Assembly: GCA_964563435.1 (NCBI GenBank)
Contig: CAZLXI010000007.1
Location: 62,001-126,000 of the forward strand
From: Leadbetterella sp964563435
GTDB lineage: Bacteria; Bacteroidota; Bacteroidia; Cytophagales; Spirosomataceae
Length of the DNA stretch: 64,000 nt
Reading direction: 5' to 3'
Shown: one piece after another, positions 43,722 to 51,594 of the stretch
How positions within the stretch are numbered: the stretch's first letter is position 1
Layout: each line of letters begins with the position of its first letter
Notes under the pieces: generated by a model
Seen by the model: only the letters and a program-made list of their open reading frames with translations
Databases searched by the model: none
What the model was told of the DNA's origin: nothing
Program-made: the position numbers and the translations under genes

Positions 43722-44866
43722 CAGATGCTGTCGAAAAACGAGCCGCTTTTTGGGGTTTCCCCGTTATCGGTCTGCTCTGATTTTTCTACCATGGCCTTCC
43801 GTATAGCGGCCTTCACTTTATTGACCTTGTCCAGCATCTCCTCTGTATTGGCACCGTCTACGCCGGGCGGGGTCTGCGGCCGCCCGGCGATCAGCCGGGC
43901 CTTCAGCTCTTCCAGCTTATCCCACTGCCCGTTTTCGGCCATCAGCGCCTGCTCGTTCCAGGTGCCAGGATCATGGGCGGCAAAATGCGGTCCGGCAGCT
44001 GTCAATATATCTTTCAGCCGATACTCCGGCGTAGTGGCCAGCGTTCGGAAATCCATAATTCCGGCATTATTCAGCACTTCCCTGATCTTGGGGCCTATAC
44101 CTTCTATCACTTCCAGGTTGGTCTTGTCATCGGTCAGTTCCAGGCTGATGGCGTTAACGGCCGACGGGATACTTACCCCGCTGGAATAATCATCTTCTAT
44201 TTTCTCACTGGTTTCCCGGAAGAAGTCTACCGTTTCTTCTTTGGAATCAGCCACAGGGGCTTTTTCCTCTGCAGGTGCCGGCAAATCAGCGGAATCCGTA
44301 TCGTTTAGCAGATCGGTCAGCTCACTGTGGTATAGCTTTAACCGGGACAACAGATCATTCTTTTTCTTTTCCAGGAGGTTATATCGGCTGTCCAGCTCGG
44401 CAATTTCCAACTCTGATGTTTTCTGAATGTCTTTCGCTTTGCTTTCGGCCTCGTTCACCAGTTGCTTACCCGTATTTTCCGCTTCACGGATGATCTGATC
44501 CGCCTTCCGGGTGGCTTCTTCCAGTTTCTTATCCGCTTCCAGGCTGGCCTTCTGTATCGTTTGGGAAGCTTCGAGCCGGGCCGTTTCCACTTTTTTGGTG
44601 GCTTCGGCATTGGCGGTTTCCGCGATCCGCGAGCTGGTATCTTCCGCCGTTCTCAACGTCTTGATCAGCGTCATTTCCACGTCCCTGAGCTTAGATGCTT
44701 CCTTCTCCGCTATGTCCAGCTGCATCTTTAACATCTTTGTCTCATTAAACATTCTATCCCATTCCTGGGCTATATCCGACAGGAAGTTATGGACCTCCTC
44801 CACGTTGTATCCCCTGAAAGATCTCTCAAATTCGTGCTGCTTAATTTCTAAAGAAGTGATTCTCAT
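43721..44866 (-). CDS. DivIVA-like coiled-coil protein with C-terminal helix-hairpin-helix domain
   Basis: The 381-aa protein starts with a DivIVA N-domain (MRITSLEIKQHEFERSFRGY then NVEEVHNFLSDI). A long Ala/Glu/Lys-rich coiled coil runs over about residues 35-195, and an acidic linker of about 60 residues follows. The C-terminal half has LEVIEGIGPKIREVLNNAGI, a helix-hairpin-helix signature as in DUF4332-type domains, and ends GSFFDSI. The frame runs to 44938, but MRITSLE is the conserved start. In Gram-positive bacteria DivIVA marks curved membrane and poles; pairing with a putative nucleic-acid-binding module is unusual. It heads the folB-MFS-folD-thioesterase operon. Confidence 0.83.
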   Translation of the reverse strand: MRITSLEIKQHEFERSFRGYNVEEVHNFLSDIAQEWDRMFNETKMLKMQLDIAEKEASKLRDVEMTLIKTLRTAEDTSSRIAETANAEATKKVETARLEASQTIQKASLEADKKLEEATRKADQIIREAENTGKQLVNEAESKAKDIQKTSELEIAELDSRYNLLEKKKNDLLSRLKLYHSELTDLLNDTDSADLPAPAEEKAPVADSKEETVDFFRETSEKIEDDYSSGVSIPSAVNAISLELTDDKTNLEVIEGIGPKIREVLNNAGIMDFRTLATTPEYRLKDILTAAGPHFAAHDPGTWNEQALMAENGQWDKLEELKARLIAGRPQTPPGVDGANTEEMLDKVNKVKAAIRKAMVEKSEQTDNGETPKSGSFFDSI

Positions 44867-45026
44867 TTCTACTAATTTATTAAAGGAACGGTTATGTTTA
44901 GACGGAAATTTAATTATAAAGTGACATATCACCTGCACTTAATAACGAGACAACTCATGTTCTAAGCACAAAATAACGAAAAAATACTATTAAATTAAAA
45001 TATGTGATTTCTTTGCTTCGCAAAAA

Positions 45027-45920
45027 TCAAAACAGCGTCCACTCCGAAATTGTGCGGTCGTCACTCCCCGAAAACAACCGTTGGGTATTTTCGTTCCACC
45101 ACAGGCGGTTGACGGAGGTGCCGTGGGAAGCAAATTTTCCTTTGTCAATGACCTTCAAAAGCTGCAGGCTGTTAATGTCCCATATTTTTATAGCCTTGTC
45201 CATACTGCATGACGCCAGGAGAGAGGTGCCTTTTAAAGGCAGGATATGATTAATGGCATAGTTATGTGCCGGTATGGCAGCGGCTGACAGATAGTCCAGC
45301 GTACTGTCCCATACCCGTATGTGGGCATCCCTGCCGCTGGAGATCAGGTATTGTTCATACCAGGCCAGGGTAAATACGGAGTTGGAGTGGGCCTGGATGG
45401 TTTTTTTCAGCTCCAGTGTGTCCAGGTCATAGATACGGATGCAATGATCAGATGAGCCGGCGGCAAACTCGCCCGATTGCTCATTTACAGCAATGGCCCG
45501 AACGCTTTTAGCAGATACCTGCAAGTGCCGGATAAACGTATTCTGCCGGTTATCAATTACATGGATGTAGCCCAGGCTGTTGCCTGCCAGGGTTTTACTA
45601 CCGGCCGATACGATAGAGAAAACAGACACTTTTCCGAGCTTCAGAAAAGTCTCCACCTTTTTCCTTTCGGTATCGATCAGGTGTATGCCCTCTGAGTTTT
45701 CACCCAGCCAGATTCTGCCTTGTTCCCTGCGGTGTTCAAAGGCATATACGGGATGATTCACCCGCGCCACAGGCACGCCCTCCGCCGGTGAGATCCACTC
45801 CACGAGGTAGCCGTCGCCCGACGACGAGAGAAACCGTTCCGCCGTAATGCCCTCCGCCAGATCGTAAACGCTGTCCTTATGGCCTTTGTAGGTAGCTGCC
45901 TTATTAATTTCAAATTTCAT
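45027..45920 (-). CDS. WD40-repeat protein
   Basis: This 297-aa cytoplasmic protein is composed of about seven WD40 repeats and should form one beta-propeller. Repeat signatures include YKGHKDSVYDLAEG, GSSDHCIRIYDLDTLE, SSGRDAHIRVWDSTLDY, ASCSMDKAIKIWDINSLQ and FSGSDDRTISEWTLF. There is no signal peptide. ATG 45920 (MKFEINKA) is preferred over the TTG at 45935. A promoter on the minus strand at 45964-45994 overlaps the start of the divergent phosphopantetheinyl transferase. Partner unknown. Confidence 0.88.
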   Translation of the reverse strand: MKFEINKAATYKGHKDSVYDLAEGITAERFLSSSGDGYLVEWISPAEGVPVARVNHPVYAFEHRREQGRIWLGENSEGIHLIDTERKKVETFLKLGKVSVFSIVSAGSKTLAGNSLGYIHVIDNRQNTFIRHLQVSAKSVRAIAVNEQSGEFAAGSSDHCIRIYDLDTLELKKTIQAHSNSVFTLAWYEQYLISSGRDAHIRVWDSTLDYLSAAAIPAHNYAINHILPLKGTSLLASCSMDKAIKIWDINSLQLLKVIDKGKFASHGTSVNRLWWNENTQRLFSGSDDRTISEWTLF

Positions 45921-45963
45921 TTGTACACTACACAATATGTGGTTTAATTGCTGAAATTTTGAA

Positions 45964-45994
45964 CAAAGGTAAATTTAATGTCTCTTTTTAGCAA
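45964..45994 (-). promoter_or_regulatory. Promoter (TTG-N20-TACCTTTG) of the WD40 gene
   Basis: On the minus strand a TTG (plus-strand CAA 45992-45994) is 20 bases from TACCTTTG (plus CAAAGGTA 45964-45971). It overlaps the first codons of the divergent phosphopantetheinyl transferase gene, so the two transcripts could interfere. Confidence 0.65.
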
Positions 45995-46601
45995 TATAAA
46001 GCTGGATAACGGCTTACAAATCGTGGTATGGAATCTTACGGAAACGTTAGAGGACCTGGTGGAGCTGACCTCCCTGACGGATGAGGAAAGGGAAAACTGG
46101 GCGGCCATTTCCGTTCCTTCCAAAAAACGGGAGTTTCTTGCCGGGAAATACGTGTTGGAAAGGGCGTGTGCCCTGCTGAACATCGCTTACCGCGGAGTGG
46201 AGAAAGATGAGAACGGAAAACCTCACCTGGCCGGGCGTGAATACGAGATCTCCCTGACCCACACCGAAGATTTTATAGCGGTGGTATTTTCCCGGTATTC
46301 CGCCGTGGGAATAGACCTGGAAAAGCCCCGGGAACAGATCTTTCGGATACTCCCCCGGCTCTACTCACCGGAAGAAGTGGCCGCAGTGAACGGAGACCTC
46401 GACACGGCCACCATCTACTGGTCGGCCAAAGAAGCCCTCTACAAACTATACGGCAAAAGAGCCGTGGATTTCCGAAAACACCTGAAGCTTTATGGAAGTG
46501 ACAGCGATCTGGAAGGACTGATCGATATTAACAGTACCCGTATCCATTGCCGCTTCTACATCACCCGCATCGAGGAATACTACCTCGTAGTTGCCTACTA
46601 A
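45978..46601 (+). CDS. 4'-phosphopantetheinyl transferase
   Basis: This enzyme transfers the phosphopantetheine arm of CoA to carrier proteins. The 207-aa two-lobed Sfp-like form shows the ACPS signatures: GKPHLAGREYEISLTHT, AVGIDLEKPREQI (metal-binding Asp-x-Glu) and IYWSAKEALYKLYGKR (catalytic Glu and Lys). It could serve fatty-acid ACP or a secondary-metabolite carrier; no such carrier gene is in the window. It converges on ytxJ. Confidence 0.92.
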   Translation: MSLFSNIKLDNGLQIVVWNLTETLEDLVELTSLTDEERENWAAISVPSKKREFLAGKYVLERACALLNIAYRGVEKDENGKPHLAGREYEISLTHTEDFIAVVFSRYSAVGIDLEKPREQIFRILPRLYSPEEVAAVNGDLDTATIYWSAKEALYKLYGKRAVDFRKHLKLYGSDSDLEGLIDINSTRIHCRFYITRIEEYYLVVAY

Positions 46602-46651
46602 ACCGTCTTAAGAATCTTTCTTATCAACCTATCCGGATTTCCTTCTTATGG

Positions 46652-46996
46652 TTAACCCTGAGCCTGTTCCAGGATCTCGCCCAGGTTAATGCCGTAATGC
46701 GACTCATGATAAACCGCCTCCCCGTTCTTCAACAGGATAAACTGCGGCGACTCGTGCTGTATCCCGTATTTATCCACTATGGCGTTGGAGATGTCACGGT
46801 GAGCGATCAGGTCGAGATAATACATTTTTAGCGCTTCCGTACCCTCTGCTTTGGGCCAGTTACGTTCCAGCCGGTCGAGGGCAGTAGCGCTGATGGGGCA
46901 GCGTGTGCTGTGTTTGAATATGCCTACGGCCGTGTCAACGGACTCTTCGGTCAGTTGGTCCAGTTGAGCGATATCGGTAAGTTTCTGCCAGATCAT
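46652..46996 (-). CDS. ytxJ: Bacillithiol-system redox protein YtxJ
   Basis: This 114-aa thioredoxin-fold protein of the YtxJ/DUF2847 family is implicated as a monothiol bacilliredoxin-like partner in bacillithiol metabolism. The signature FKHSTRCPISATALDRLERN carries the single active-site Cys (residue about 33), and SPQFILLKNGEAVYHESHYG contains the cis-Pro strand. It lies 51 bp downstream of panC on the same strand. Presence of the gene implies that the organism makes bacillithiol (inference). Confidence 0.9.
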   Translation of the reverse strand: MIWQKLTDIAQLDQLTEESVDTAVGIFKHSTRCPISATALDRLERNWPKAEGTEALKMYYLDLIAHRDISNAIVDKYGIQHESPQFILLKNGEAVYHESHYGINLGEILEQAQG

Positions 46997-47047
46997 TGTA
47001 AAAGTTATATAGTATATAACAAGTGTTGGCCTTGGAATGTTTCGTCT

Positions 47048-47875
47048 TCATAAAATGAGATTGTCGATCAGTCGTACGCCGTCGAGATGAGCCGCTACCA
47101 CCAGCGCCGTTTTTACTGACGGGTCATATTGCTGAATCCGCTCCAGGTTACTGAAAGCCACCACCTCGTAATACTCCAGGCTGAAATCGGGATGCTCACC
47201 GTAAGCCGCTGCTATTTCACGCTGAATATCGGCAGGGGAGGTTCCGCTCAGAATCAGATCCTTTCCTTTGAGCAGCGATTGATAAATAAAAGGGGCCACT
47301 ACCCGTTTTTCAGGGCTCAGCCGCACGTTCCGTGATGACATCGCCAGGCCGTCGGCTTCCCGTATCGTGTCACAAAAAACGAGCTCGATGCCGAAGCTGA
47401 GGTCACTCACCAGGCGGTTAATCACCGCGCATTGTTGTATATCTTTCAGCCCGAAGTAGGCCCGTTGCGGTCGCACGATGTGAAAAAGCTTGCTGACCAC
47501 AATGCCCACGCCGTTGAAATGACCGGGCCGGAAAGCCCCTTCCAGGATTTGCTCCAGCCGTCCGAAGTCCATTTTCAGCACGGCCGGCTCGGGATACATT
47601 TCCTCAGCCGAAGGCACGAAGACCACATCGCAGCCGGCCTTTTCCAGCCGGTCAAGATCGGCTTCCAGTGTGCGGGGGTAGCGGGCCAGGTCATCGGGAT
47701 TATTAAATTGGGTGGGGTTTACAAAAATACTGGCTACACTTATTTCGTTTTCTATTACGGCCCTTCGTATCAGGGAAATATGACCTTCGTGCAGGGCACC
47801 CATCGTAGGTACGAAACCTACGGAATGACTTTTTATGTAATTTTGCGTCTCAATGACAGTTTCAAATACTTTCAT
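47048..47875 (-). CDS. panC: Pantothenate synthetase
   Basis: PanC ligates pantoate and beta-alanine using ATP. At 275 aa it is of standard length. Motifs are FVPTMGALHEGHISLIRRA (HIGH-type), SIFVNPTQFNNPDDLARYPR, YFGLKDIQQCAVINRLV and MSSRNVRLSPEKR (KMSKS-like). Its ATG is only 4 bp from the start of the divergent M23 peptidase gene, so each promoter must lie in the other's coding region. CoA supply links it loosely to the nearby phosphopantetheinyl transferase. Confidence 0.96.
   Translation of the reverse strand: MKVFETVIETQNYIKSHSVGFVPTMGALHEGHISLIRRAVIENEISVASIFVNPTQFNNPDDLARYPRTLEADLDRLEKAGCDVVFVPSAEEMYPEPAVLKMDFGRLEQILEGAFRPGHFNGVGIVVSKLFHIVRPQRAYFGLKDIQQCAVINRLVSDLSFGIELVFCDTIREADGLAMSSRNVRLSPEKRVVAPFIYQSLLKGKDLILSGTSPADIQREIAAAYGEHPDFSLEYYEVVAFSNLERIQQYDPSVKTALVVAAHLDGVRLIDNLIL
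47838..47845 (+). promoter_or_regulatory. Possible -7 box of the M23 peptidase gene inside panC
   Basis: TAATTTTG fits TAnnTTTG and lies 35 bases before the ATG at 47880, within panC on the opposite strand. No TTG is seen at the -33 position, so this is tentative. Confidence 0.35.
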
Positions 47876-47879
47876 ACCG

Positions 47880-48473
47880 ATGTTTTTGAGGATCTTAACA
47901 CTTTTAGCAGGAAGTGTCCATGTTCTGAGCGCCCAATATAGCTATAAAAGCAACGTGGACGATTACTGGGAAAAAGAACTTTCACCACTGACCGATCTGG
48001 GTGAGGTGGTCAGCTATATTCACAACGACCCCTTCAAAAACCTGTTCATCTGTCATATCCCGGCCGGCAACCCGCTGGAAAGAGAGGTGGAGGTGAACTC
48101 CTTCTACGGTGCCCGCAAGCACCCCGTCCATAAAGTGCTCAAATTTCACCGGGGGATAGACCTGGAGGGCAAAACGGGCGAGCATGTGGTTTCCAGTGGA
48201 AACGGCATAGTATTGGAAACAGGCTTTCAGGAAGACCTCGGCTACTTTGTGAAGGTTCGTCATAAGTACGGATTTGAATCTATCTACGGCCATTTAAGCA
48301 GGATCAGCGTCAAAAAAGGCCAGGAAGTGCAGAAGAACACCCGCATCGGCAGAGTGGGTGCCACCGGCAAAGTCACCGGCCCGCACCTGCATTACACACT
48401 CAAGAAGAATGGTGAATACCTGGATCCGTTTGATTTTCTTTTTATGAAATTTGAGGAAGAGGTGATGCCTTGA
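47880..48473 (+). CDS. M23 family metallopeptidase (LytM-like)
   Basis: This 197-aa secreted peptidoglycan endopeptidase has a signal peptide (MFLRILTLLAGSVHVLSAQ). The LytM zinc site is intact: KFHRGIDLEGKTG (His, Asp) and GPHLHYTL (HxH), with YGHLSRISVKKGQEV between. It is short and has no LysM or coiled-coil partner domain. ATG 47880 is chosen over 47853 because it opens directly on the signal peptide. A GH144 lipoprotein gene follows after 35 bp. Confidence 0.92.
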   Translation: MFLRILTLLAGSVHVLSAQYSYKSNVDDYWEKELSPLTDLGEVVSYIHNDPFKNLFICHIPAGNPLEREVEVNSFYGARKHPVHKVLKFHRGIDLEGKTGEHVVSSGNGIVLETGFQEDLGYFVKVRHKYGFESIYGHLSRISVKKGQEVQKNTRIGRVGATGKVTGPHLHYTLKKNGEYLDPFDFLFMKFEEEVMP

Positions 48474-48508
48474 GACTATTACACCTTTCTCTCGCACCCT
48501 TATTATTT

Positions 48509-50128
48509 ATGAAAAGATTATTCTGTATACTTCCGTTCATTCTCTGGGGTTGCTCAGAAACCGGTGCTGATGAGCTTCCGGCAGAAAACCTTTATGTCAA
48601 TAAAATTTCACTGGACGGGGTTGATATTCAAACCAGCCCTTTAGTGGAAGCCCCGCTGAGGTCTGAGATCCGGGTAGAATTCAGCCAGGCTTTGGATCCC
48701 GCCACTTCTTTTCGGTCATTGGTTACACTGCGCAACAAAAACAGTGAACTGATTGCCCTTGACTACGAGGTTTCCGGCCAAACCCTGACCGTAAAGCCTT
48801 CGGCCGATCTGGCCGGCTTTGAAAAATACACCTTTGTAATTCAAAAAGGGTTGAGTTCAGTGATAAATGGTACCTTGCAAAACGAACACAACTTTCTGTT
48901 TTATACCACGAATGACGAGAGAGACCAGTTCGAAAGAATATCCCGCGAAGCCCTCCTGGATAAAGTTCAGGCCCGGACATTTAAGTATTTCTGGGATTTT
49001 GCCCACTCCTCCGGCATGATCCGTGAACGGAGTACTTCTACTACGACCGTGACCACGGGCGGTACCGGTTTTGGAGTAATGGCGATTCTCAGCGGTATAG
49101 AGCGGAAATTTATTACCCGGAAGGAGGGGCTGGATCGGGTGAAGAAGATAATAGTCTTCCTGGAAAAAGCCGATTCCTATCATGGAGCTTTTGCCCATTG
49201 GTACAATGGCGATACCGGCAAAACCCAGCCGTTCAGTGACAGAGATAACGGCGCCGACCTGGTAGAGACCTCGTTTCTTTTTATGGGGCTTATTACAGCT
49301 GGTGAATACTTTGGCGATAGTGACCTGACCCAAAGGGTAAATGCCCTGTACCAGAAAATAGAATGGAATTTCTTTTTGAACGGATCAGAAAGCCTTTTCT
49401 GGCATTGGAGCCCGGATCACGCCTTTGAAATAAACCTGAAGATCAGGGGCTGGAACGAGGCCCTGATCGTTTATATCCTGGCGGCCGGATCCGAAAAATA
49501 CGCTATTAACAAAGAGCACTACTTGCAGGGGTGGGCCCGTAACGGGACCTTTGTAAACGGAAGCACATACGAGGGGATCCGCCTGCCTTTGGGATCGGAA
49601 TATGGCGGGCCGATGTTTCTGTCTCAATACACTTTCCTGGGGATCAATCCCTTTGGGTTGGGAGATGACCACCTCGCTGACTACTCGGAGCAATGTAAGA
49701 ATCATACCCTCATCAACCGGGCATTTTGTATCCGGAATCCCAACCGGTTTCCCGGGTACAACCGCTATTCCTGGGGGCTTACGGCCAGCGATAACCCTAC
49801 AGGCTACTCCGCCCACTCGCCCCAAAACGACAGGGGAGTGATCACGCCCACGGCAGCACTGGGCTCCTTTCCCTACACTCCGGAGCAGTCTATGGAAGCG
49901 CTGGAGTTCTTCTATTATAAATTGGGGCATCGTTTATGGGGCGAATACGGGTTTAAAGATGCCTATTCAGTCAAAGACGACTGGTATGCCAACAGCTATA
50001 TTGCCATCGATCAGGGACCCATTATTATCGGGATAGAAAATTACCGCAGCGGACTGCTTTGGAAGAATTTTATGAAAAGCAAACATGTGCAAGGCGGATT
50101 GAGCAGGTTAGGTTTCCGACATCCCTGA
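48509..50128 (+). CDS. GH144-type glucanase lipoprotein with N-terminal Ig-like domain
   Basis: This 539-aa lipoprotein (MKRLFCILPFILWGCSE) carries an SbsA/Big_5-like Ig domain at about 30-130 (IRVEFSQALDPATSFRS, YTFVIQKGLSS). The catalytic (alpha/alpha)6 glucoamylase-like domain of the GH144 type follows from about 145: RTFKYFWDFAHSSG, TTGGTGFGVMAILSG, NGADLVETSFLFMG, FWHWSPDHAFEINLKIRGWN. GH144 enzymes cleave beta-1,2-glucans. ATG 48509 is preferred to the frame start at 48470 because it opens the lipoprotein signal. A paralogue lies at 51595-52890 on the other strand. Confidence 0.88.
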   Translation: MKRLFCILPFILWGCSETGADELPAENLYVNKISLDGVDIQTSPLVEAPLRSEIRVEFSQALDPATSFRSLVTLRNKNSELIALDYEVSGQTLTVKPSADLAGFEKYTFVIQKGLSSVINGTLQNEHNFLFYTTNDERDQFERISREALLDKVQARTFKYFWDFAHSSGMIRERSTSTTTVTTGGTGFGVMAILSGIERKFITRKEGLDRVKKIIVFLEKADSYHGAFAHWYNGDTGKTQPFSDRDNGADLVETSFLFMGLITAGEYFGDSDLTQRVNALYQKIEWNFFLNGSESLFWHWSPDHAFEINLKIRGWNEALIVYILAAGSEKYAINKEHYLQGWARNGTFVNGSTYEGIRLPLGSEYGGPMFLSQYTFLGINPFGLGDDHLADYSEQCKNHTLINRAFCIRNPNRFPGYNRYSWGLTASDNPTGYSAHSPQNDRGVITPTAALGSFPYTPEQSMEALEFFYYKLGHRLWGEYGFKDAYSVKDDWYANSYIAIDQGPIIIGIENYRSGLLWKNFMKSKHVQGGLSRLGFRHP

Positions 50129-50143
50129 CAACCATAAAAATAA

Positions 50144-50183
50144 CCGGGTCAGGCCTCACCGGTTTAGGAAAGGCCTGACCCGG
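50144..50183. terminator. Hairpin between GH144 gene and QorB-like gene
   Basis: ccgggtcaggcct (50144-50156) is perfectly complementary to aggcctgacccgg (50171-50183) around a 14-base loop. It separates two convergent genes and should stop both transcripts, though U-tracts are weak. Confidence 0.8.
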
Positions 50184-50188
50184 TACCC

Positions 50189-51034
50189 TCAGACCAAAGC
50201 GGCTTTTACTGATTCTGAAAGCGGGGTGGTGGGGTGTCCCAGTAATTGAGAAAGCTGCCTGCTTTCATTAAAGAGAACATCCTTAGAGGCGCTGATATCA
50301 AAACCGGCGAAAGCATGCGCCAGTCCTTCAGGCAAACCAAGCTTTTGCAGAGCGGCTGCATATTCTTCTTCCGTAAGATTCCGGTAAGGGATGTCTTTTC
50401 CGGTTTGGCGGGAGATCTCAGCGGCCAGATCCGCTAAAGTATAGCTCTCATCGCCGGCCAGCTCATAGATTTTCCCTTCGTGACCCGGCGTGGTGAGGAC
50501 CACTGCTGCCGCCTCCGCGAAGTTGTCTCGGCTGGCGGAAGAAATCTTACCTTCTCCGGCGCTTCCGGTTAATACTCCTGCCTGCAGGGCGCCGGGTAGA
50601 GAGGCGGTATAGTTTTCCGTATACCAGCCGTTGCGTAAAATGGTGAAAGAAATGCCCGAAGCCTTTAGGGCGGATTCTGTATCAAAATGCTCCTGCGCCA
50701 GGCTTAGCGATGATCTGTCGGCATGCAGGAGGCTGGTATAGATGATTCGCCTGATGCCGGCTTCCCGGGCCGCATGAATGATATTCTGATGTTGTGCCGC
50801 CCGTTGACCTATTTCATTGCCGGAGATGAGAAGCAACTGATCCAGCCCCTGCAGCGCTTCTGCAAGACCATTGGTTTTGTTGTAGTCAAAAGTGCGGACT
50901 TCGATGCCGAGGTCCGAAGCTTTTTCCGGTGTACGTACGAGAGCCACCAGGTCACCGGCTGAAGTTCTGGCTTTTAAGTGTTCTACTACCAAACGACCGA
51001 GCTTTCCTGTAGCTCCTGTTATTCCTGTTTTCAT
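50189..51034 (-). CDS. NAD(P)H-binding oxidoreductase, NmrA/QorB-like
   Basis: This 281-aa atypical short-chain dehydrogenase is close to the quinone oxidoreductase QorB type. The N-terminal GITGATGKLGRLVVEHL is the nucleotide-binding loop, followed by DQLLLISGNEIGQRAAQHQN, RRIIYTSLLHADRS and FTILRNGWYTENY. It lacks the classical YxxxK, as QorB and NmrA do. It lies 39 bp downstream of an Rrf2-type regulator gene and has a TGTAA-N9-TTACA site at 51038-51056, right before its start, so it is probably controlled by that regulator. It may respond to quinones or electrophiles (inference). Confidence 0.9.
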   Translation of the reverse strand: MKTGITGATGKLGRLVVEHLKARTSAGDLVALVRTPEKASDLGIEVRTFDYNKTNGLAEALQGLDQLLLISGNEIGQRAAQHQNIIHAAREAGIRRIIYTSLLHADRSSLSLAQEHFDTESALKASGISFTILRNGWYTENYTASLPGALQAGVLTGSAGEGKISSASRDNFAEAAAVVLTTPGHEGKIYELAGDESYTLADLAAEISRQTGKDIPYRNLTEEEYAAALQKLGLPEGLAHAFAGFDISASKDVLFNESRQLSQLLGHPTTPLSESVKAALV

Positions 51035-51037
51035 AAT

Positions 51038-51056
51038 TGTAATAATATTTGTTACA
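51038..51056. promoter_or_regulatory. Putative Rrf2 operator in front of the QorB-like gene
   Basis: TGTAA-N9-TTACA, positioned 4 bases upstream of the QorB-like ATG on the minus strand. The same half-sites and spacing recur at 51515-51533 before the regulator gene. Confidence 0.7.
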
Positions 51057-51073
51057 TTTTAAGCTAAAAAAAA

Positions 51074-51484
51074 TCAGCGGAAGTGCCGGGCAAAATCCTC
51101 AAGCGTCCGGTAGCTTAAAAAATCGGTCAGCAACCGGTCTGTTTCCGAAAAAAGATCTTCCAGCTTATCATTAATCTGATTACCGACAGGGCAAAGGGGA
51201 TTCGTGTTCCGGTTTTTCTTACCCAATACTTCCGAATTTTTCACTACCTGGTAAATTTCCGCCAGGGATATATCAGAACCGGCTTTATTTAACCTCGACC
51301 CTCCATCCTTACCTTTTCTGCCGGTCACCATTCCGGCAGCATTCAGCACGGCAAGCTCTTTTCTGACCATTGCCGGGTTAACATTGATACTTCCAGCGAT
51401 AAAGTCAGAACTCAGCCATTCCCCCGGCAAACGGGCCAGGAGGGTCAGAATATGCATAGCGGTAGCGAATCTCGTATTGTTCAT
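51074..51484 (-). CDS. Rrf2 family transcriptional regulator (YwnA-like)
   Basis: This 136-aa winged-helix regulator has the DNA-binding segment SDFIAGSINVNPAMVRKELA and the wing MVTGRKGKDGGSRLNKAG. It has a single mid-protein Cys (NPLCPVGNQIND, about residue 98) rather than the three-Cys cluster of Fe-S Rrf2 members, so a thiol or ligand sensor of the YwnA type is likely. Its own promoter (51493-51522) overlaps an operator palindrome, implying autorepression. Confidence 0.92.
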   Translation of the reverse strand: MNNTRFATAMHILTLLARLPGEWLSSDFIAGSINVNPAMVRKELAVLNAAGMVTGRKGKDGGSRLNKAGSDISLAEIYQVVKNSEVLGKKNRNTNPLCPVGNQINDKLEDLFSETDRLLTDFLSYRTLEDFARHFR

Positions 51485-51492
51485 TCCGGAGG

Positions 51493-51522
51493 CAAAGATA
51501 AGGAAGGTTTTAATTGTAACAA
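51493..51522 (-). promoter_or_regulatory. Promoter (TTG-N19-TATCTTTG) of the Rrf2 gene
   Basis: On the minus strand a TTG (plus CAA 51520-51522) is 19 bases from TATCTTTG (plus CAAAGATA 51493-51500), 9 bases before the start codon. The -33 element falls inside the operator at 51512-51536. Confidence 0.75.
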
Positions 51523-51536
51523 AATATATTACAATT
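51512..51536. promoter_or_regulatory. Putative Rrf2 autoregulatory operator, AATTGTAA-N9-TTACAATT
   Basis: Eight-base perfect inverted repeats separated by nine bases cover the -33 region of the regulator promoter. A further half-site (attgtaat) lies just beyond at about 51543-51550. The same core TGTAA-N9-TTACA precedes the downstream QorB-like gene. Confidence 0.8.
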
Positions 51537-51594
51537 AAAATTATTGTAATAACCCCTGCTTCGTATGAAGATCGGGAGGTACCGTTTTACTAAA

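Noticed and set aside
46608..46622. taagaa-tct-ttctta hairpin between the phosphopantetheinyl transferase and ytxJ
   Set aside because: Short and AT-only stem; too weak to call a terminator.
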